Shown piece by piece: positions 61,096-64,000 of a stretch of DNA of 64,000 bases (positions within the stretch are counted from its first letter, which is position 1; the number at the start of each line of letters is the position of its first letter). The notes beneath the pieces are model-generated. The model was not told the DNA's origin. It saw only the letters and a program-made list of their open reading frames with translations, and searched no databases. Source of the stretch: Echinometra lucunter (taxonomy: Eukaryota > Echinodermata > Echinoidea > Camarodonta > Echinometridae); assembly GCA_029962745.1 (NCBI GenBank), contig CM057158.1, forward strand, positions 13,238,776 to 13,302,775, read 5' to 3'. A program made the position numbers and the translations under genes.

Positions 61096-61802
61096 TGTAA
61101 CAACGCACTGACTGGAACGTCCAGGATCACCACCGTGTTTCCATGCATATCCGCAACTTCTTTCATCCTATTACAGAGATGTAATTTTTTTTTTAGGTAG
61201 CTTCTCTTTGCAACCTACCTTCTGTTGACAAATATATTTATTTGAATACACTGAATTTCATAAGAAAAATGCAGTAAAAAAAGAAAAGTACCGGTGTTGT
61301 CAGAAAAGCTGATCGAATTAGGCTTCAAATAATTCCCGTCAGCATGGTCAGTGTCACGAATAGGTTAAATCACATTACATCAACCAGTAAACCATTACTT
61401 ATTTGAATTAAGACGCAGAGTCATCTTCTTTCAGATTAGTATACCTTCAGTACACAGTTACTGCTATCTAGAAAAAAAAAAGAAATCATGAAAAATCACA
61501 ACAGGTGGGACAGTTCCTAGAAATTATAAGAAGACCAACCATATTTCAAGTATGCTGTTGTTTCTAGCAGTGTAGAGGTTTTTGCTTGGCGGATTTTCTG
61601 ATTTTGAGAAGGTCATGAAGTTCCTTTGCTATTATTATAAACTGAAGAAGTTCGTGATGACTGTGAACTGACAACCTGAATGAGGGAGAGAGAATTAGCT
61701 TTCCGTACCTCCAGGGAGCTATATGGATTCGGACGGGGGTGACAAAAGTTAATTACAAAGTTCTGCTTTCAAGGAGGAGATGGCTGTCGGCTATCACATC
61801 AG
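61096..61802. other. No gene seen
   Basis: AT-rich DNA with A and T runs and no convincing open frame. Confidence 0.55.
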
Positions 61803-61947
61803 TCCCGTTTCATAAAACTTGTTATCAGTAACAACTACCACATTTCTATGACAAATTTGCTCTCAGCCAATCAGATGCAAGGATTTCAGTAGCTTATAAC
61901 AGTTATTGCAACTTGTTATTGATAACAAGTTTTATGAAACGGGGCCC
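61803..61947. mobile_element. GGGCCC-ended inverted-repeat MITE, 145 bp
   Basis: Nearly identical to 53473-53623 (shared interior ATTTGCTCTCAGCCAATCAG and AGGATTTCAGTAGCTTATAA), with a few substitutions and a short deletion near the left end. Such likeness suggests recent spread of this family. Confidence 0.9.
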
Positions 61948-63355
61948 TGTAGGGATAAACACGGGAAGTTTAGCTAATATCACCAGACACAACCTCGAGT
62001 TTGACCTGTGGAGAATCAGTCAAATGGAAGACAATGATCAAAAACTGGATCATAACACTCACCTGATTGCACATGTTGAAGCCCTGGTTTAAAGAATCGG
62101 TTTATTGTTCGGTAATAACCTTTGATTAGTGAGGGCAATATTCGTGCTCTGTCTTGAACTTTCGTTGACTGTATAATGGTCGTCAATATCTTCTTCTTGG
62201 TAAAGCATCTACCCAGTTCCTGAATGTGATCGTTCTTGCTCCGACCGCAGCCATTTCACCCCGGGCGACCTTTTCAGGTCCTTTTGTTCAAAGAGATCTT
62301 TATTTACGCATCTTCAGCAATAAAATGATGCATGAATCACAAATGTGTTAACATCGTTTTTTTTTCTCACCAGCCAGTTATCTGTAGGCTAAAGATGATA
62401 AAGCAGATAAGACATGACCCTTTAATATGTCTACTCATTGTTGTTTTCTACAACCTGGGACAGGGGAACATTTTAGGAAATTACTCTTCGAAATAGGGTA
62501 ATTCCCCCGACAAACCCAATCATTTCTTTTTCTTCTAATAAGAGATTGGGTCGTTGCGAACGATTCTTTAATGTGCCAAACTGTGACGACAAATCGTTTC
62601 TGCACCTCCGTGATCAATAGGATGGGAGTCGGATGTGACGAGATGGTGATCAGTGAAAAGAAGATGACTGTTGCATACATCAGGAGCAGCTGATGGAGAC
62701 TGCACAACGAGATGTCACATCTCACGTTACCCTTGGTTACGCGGATGGCATCTTCTACCTCCACGGCATTGTCAGTCATGTGGGAGCAAGCTGTCCTCCA
62801 CAGCCATCCTGCAATGAGTCCATCAACGTGCAAATATTTAGACAGCGATGGATTTCATCCTATCCTATCACCTTACTGAGTTGAGTTCCTGATAGCCTTC
62901 CACCATGGAGGAATCTAACCCGCATCTATGCTAATTTTCCCCCGTACTCTACAGGTGTTGTGAAGACTCTGCATTCATTTCCATCGGCAATTAAATGTCC
63001 AGCAAGTATCTCACCACGCATTTGCACACATCAGATTCGGGTCTTTATCTTCAAAAAAAATAATTTCTTTGGATGCGTTTGATGTTTTTCGTCCACGCTG
63101 GACTCGATTTCAAGTTGACTGTAGTATCTATTTTCCTGTACACTAATCCGGGTTATTGATTGGAGGAAATCACGGGGAAGGTTGAATCGCGTGATCATTA
63201 TTGAGACAAGCATGATGGTATCAGGGCTATTGCCCTAGGTACCCCTGAAGGGGTAGCAGGGTCAGATTTACTCACTAAAAGTCTCCCCCCCCCCCAAAAA
63301 AAAAAACAAAAAAAAAACCAGCAATATACATCCATTACTCCGAAGGGTTTTATGC

Positions 63356-63398
<43 letters not shown>

Positions 63399-64000
63399 TG
63401 ATTTTATCTTTCTGTTATCCCTTTGTGCACATCACACAGCTTTTGCTTTTGATGATTTGCCTTAGTGGGAGCCCATTCTTTACATTTATATCAGAAATCT
63501 TAAAGTCGAGTCGAACTAATTCATTTACTACATTTCATTTTGTCCGACCTGTTTACGATATCCTCTTACTGACGATATCCTCTTTAAATCACCCTTTCTT
63601 TTCACATCTTATACAAACCTAAAAGATTAGGTAGGGAAACTCCATTTCTTTTAATTTACTGCAATCTACCTGAATATTCATCTTTATGCTATAGGAGCTC
63701 TTTTGCTTCAGGACGTTTGCAGAAGCAGAATTATGGGGAAAAAATCAGTTCAGATTGGGACTTTGTACCTGTACATTTTAAAACTTAATTGAATTTGGAA
63801 CCGGTGTATTTTCTTTTCAATGTGTTTTGAATCTTGTTGTAATTGAGATATCAACCTGTATCCAGTATCACGCATGTACTCTTGACATTGGTAAAATATA
63901 ACTAGTTTTATTTGACTGAAATATTTGCTAAAATGTCGCAAAAATCGACCTTGACTGAGAAAGAGAGACCACGCTCAATTTGAAGGACATGTATTGTTGA
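61948..64000. other. No gene recognised
   Basis: A 132-codon minus-strand frame (62435-62833) has one hydrophobic stretch (LLLMYATVIFFSLITIS) but begins at TTG and shows no family motif. (TA)n lies at 63359-63396, and a C/A run near 63290. Confidence 0.45.

Noticed and set aside
62435..62833. 132-codon minus-strand frame with a hydrophobic stretch, possible receptor fragment
   Set aside because: Starts at TTG, has a single hydrophobic segment and none of the conserved seven-helix receptor motifs.

Overview
The window reads as AT-rich nuclear DNA from a marine invertebrate deuterostome, most likely an echinoderm and probably a sea urchin. The signs are one intron-split metazoan gene with GT-AG introns, very low coding density, many microsatellites, decayed non-LTR retrotransposons, a tRNA-derived SINE, several short inverted-repeat elements, and a large foldback element whose arms are built of about 16-bp tandem repeats, as in the TU transposons described from sea urchin. 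The species call is inference. No rRNA gene, intact tRNA gene, CRISPR array or bacterial-type operon was seen.

The one gene I can support is the beta subunit of core binding factor (CBFB, the non-DNA-binding partner of Runx proteins), on the + strand. Five coding exons lie at 18076-18153, 20521-20607, 23050-23166, 33823-33939 and 34653-34766. All introns are phase 0. The first four exons hold 26, 29, 39 and 39 codons, the same partition as human CBFB (133 codons, matching the known nt 399 junction). The exon holding the C-terminus is not settled; 35006-35143 is the best nearby candidate. A CCAAT box and a perfect CRE lie about 0.34-0.36 kb upstream of the start.

0-18 kb is gene-poor: triplet microsatellites interleaved with two palindromic MITE-like units (0.5-1.4 kb), a reverse-transcriptase relic carrying its own nested insertion (4.2-6.6 kb), a GGTGCA-rich element (9.2-9.5 kb), poly-G tracts (13.6-14.7 kb), a 183-bp triplicated repeat (15.1-15.7 kb) and a GA run. 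18-35 kb is the CBFB gene; its 10.7-kb third intron holds a nested pair of inverted-repeat elements, an intronic stem-loop and LINE-like tails. 35-47 kb has more MITEs and (TA)n arrays but no gene I recognise.

47-49 kb is a 36-bp minisatellite with about 19 well-kept units and decayed flanks. 53-55 kb packs a MITE, a minus-strand reverse-transcriptase relic and a SINE end to end. 56-61 kb is a repeat island: a 16-bp degenerate repeat, the TU-like foldback element inserted in a pyrimidine tract, and a TCGG/CCGA-rich element with a perfect 18-bp hairpin. 61-64 kb has another copy of the 53.5-kb MITE and a (TA)n run.
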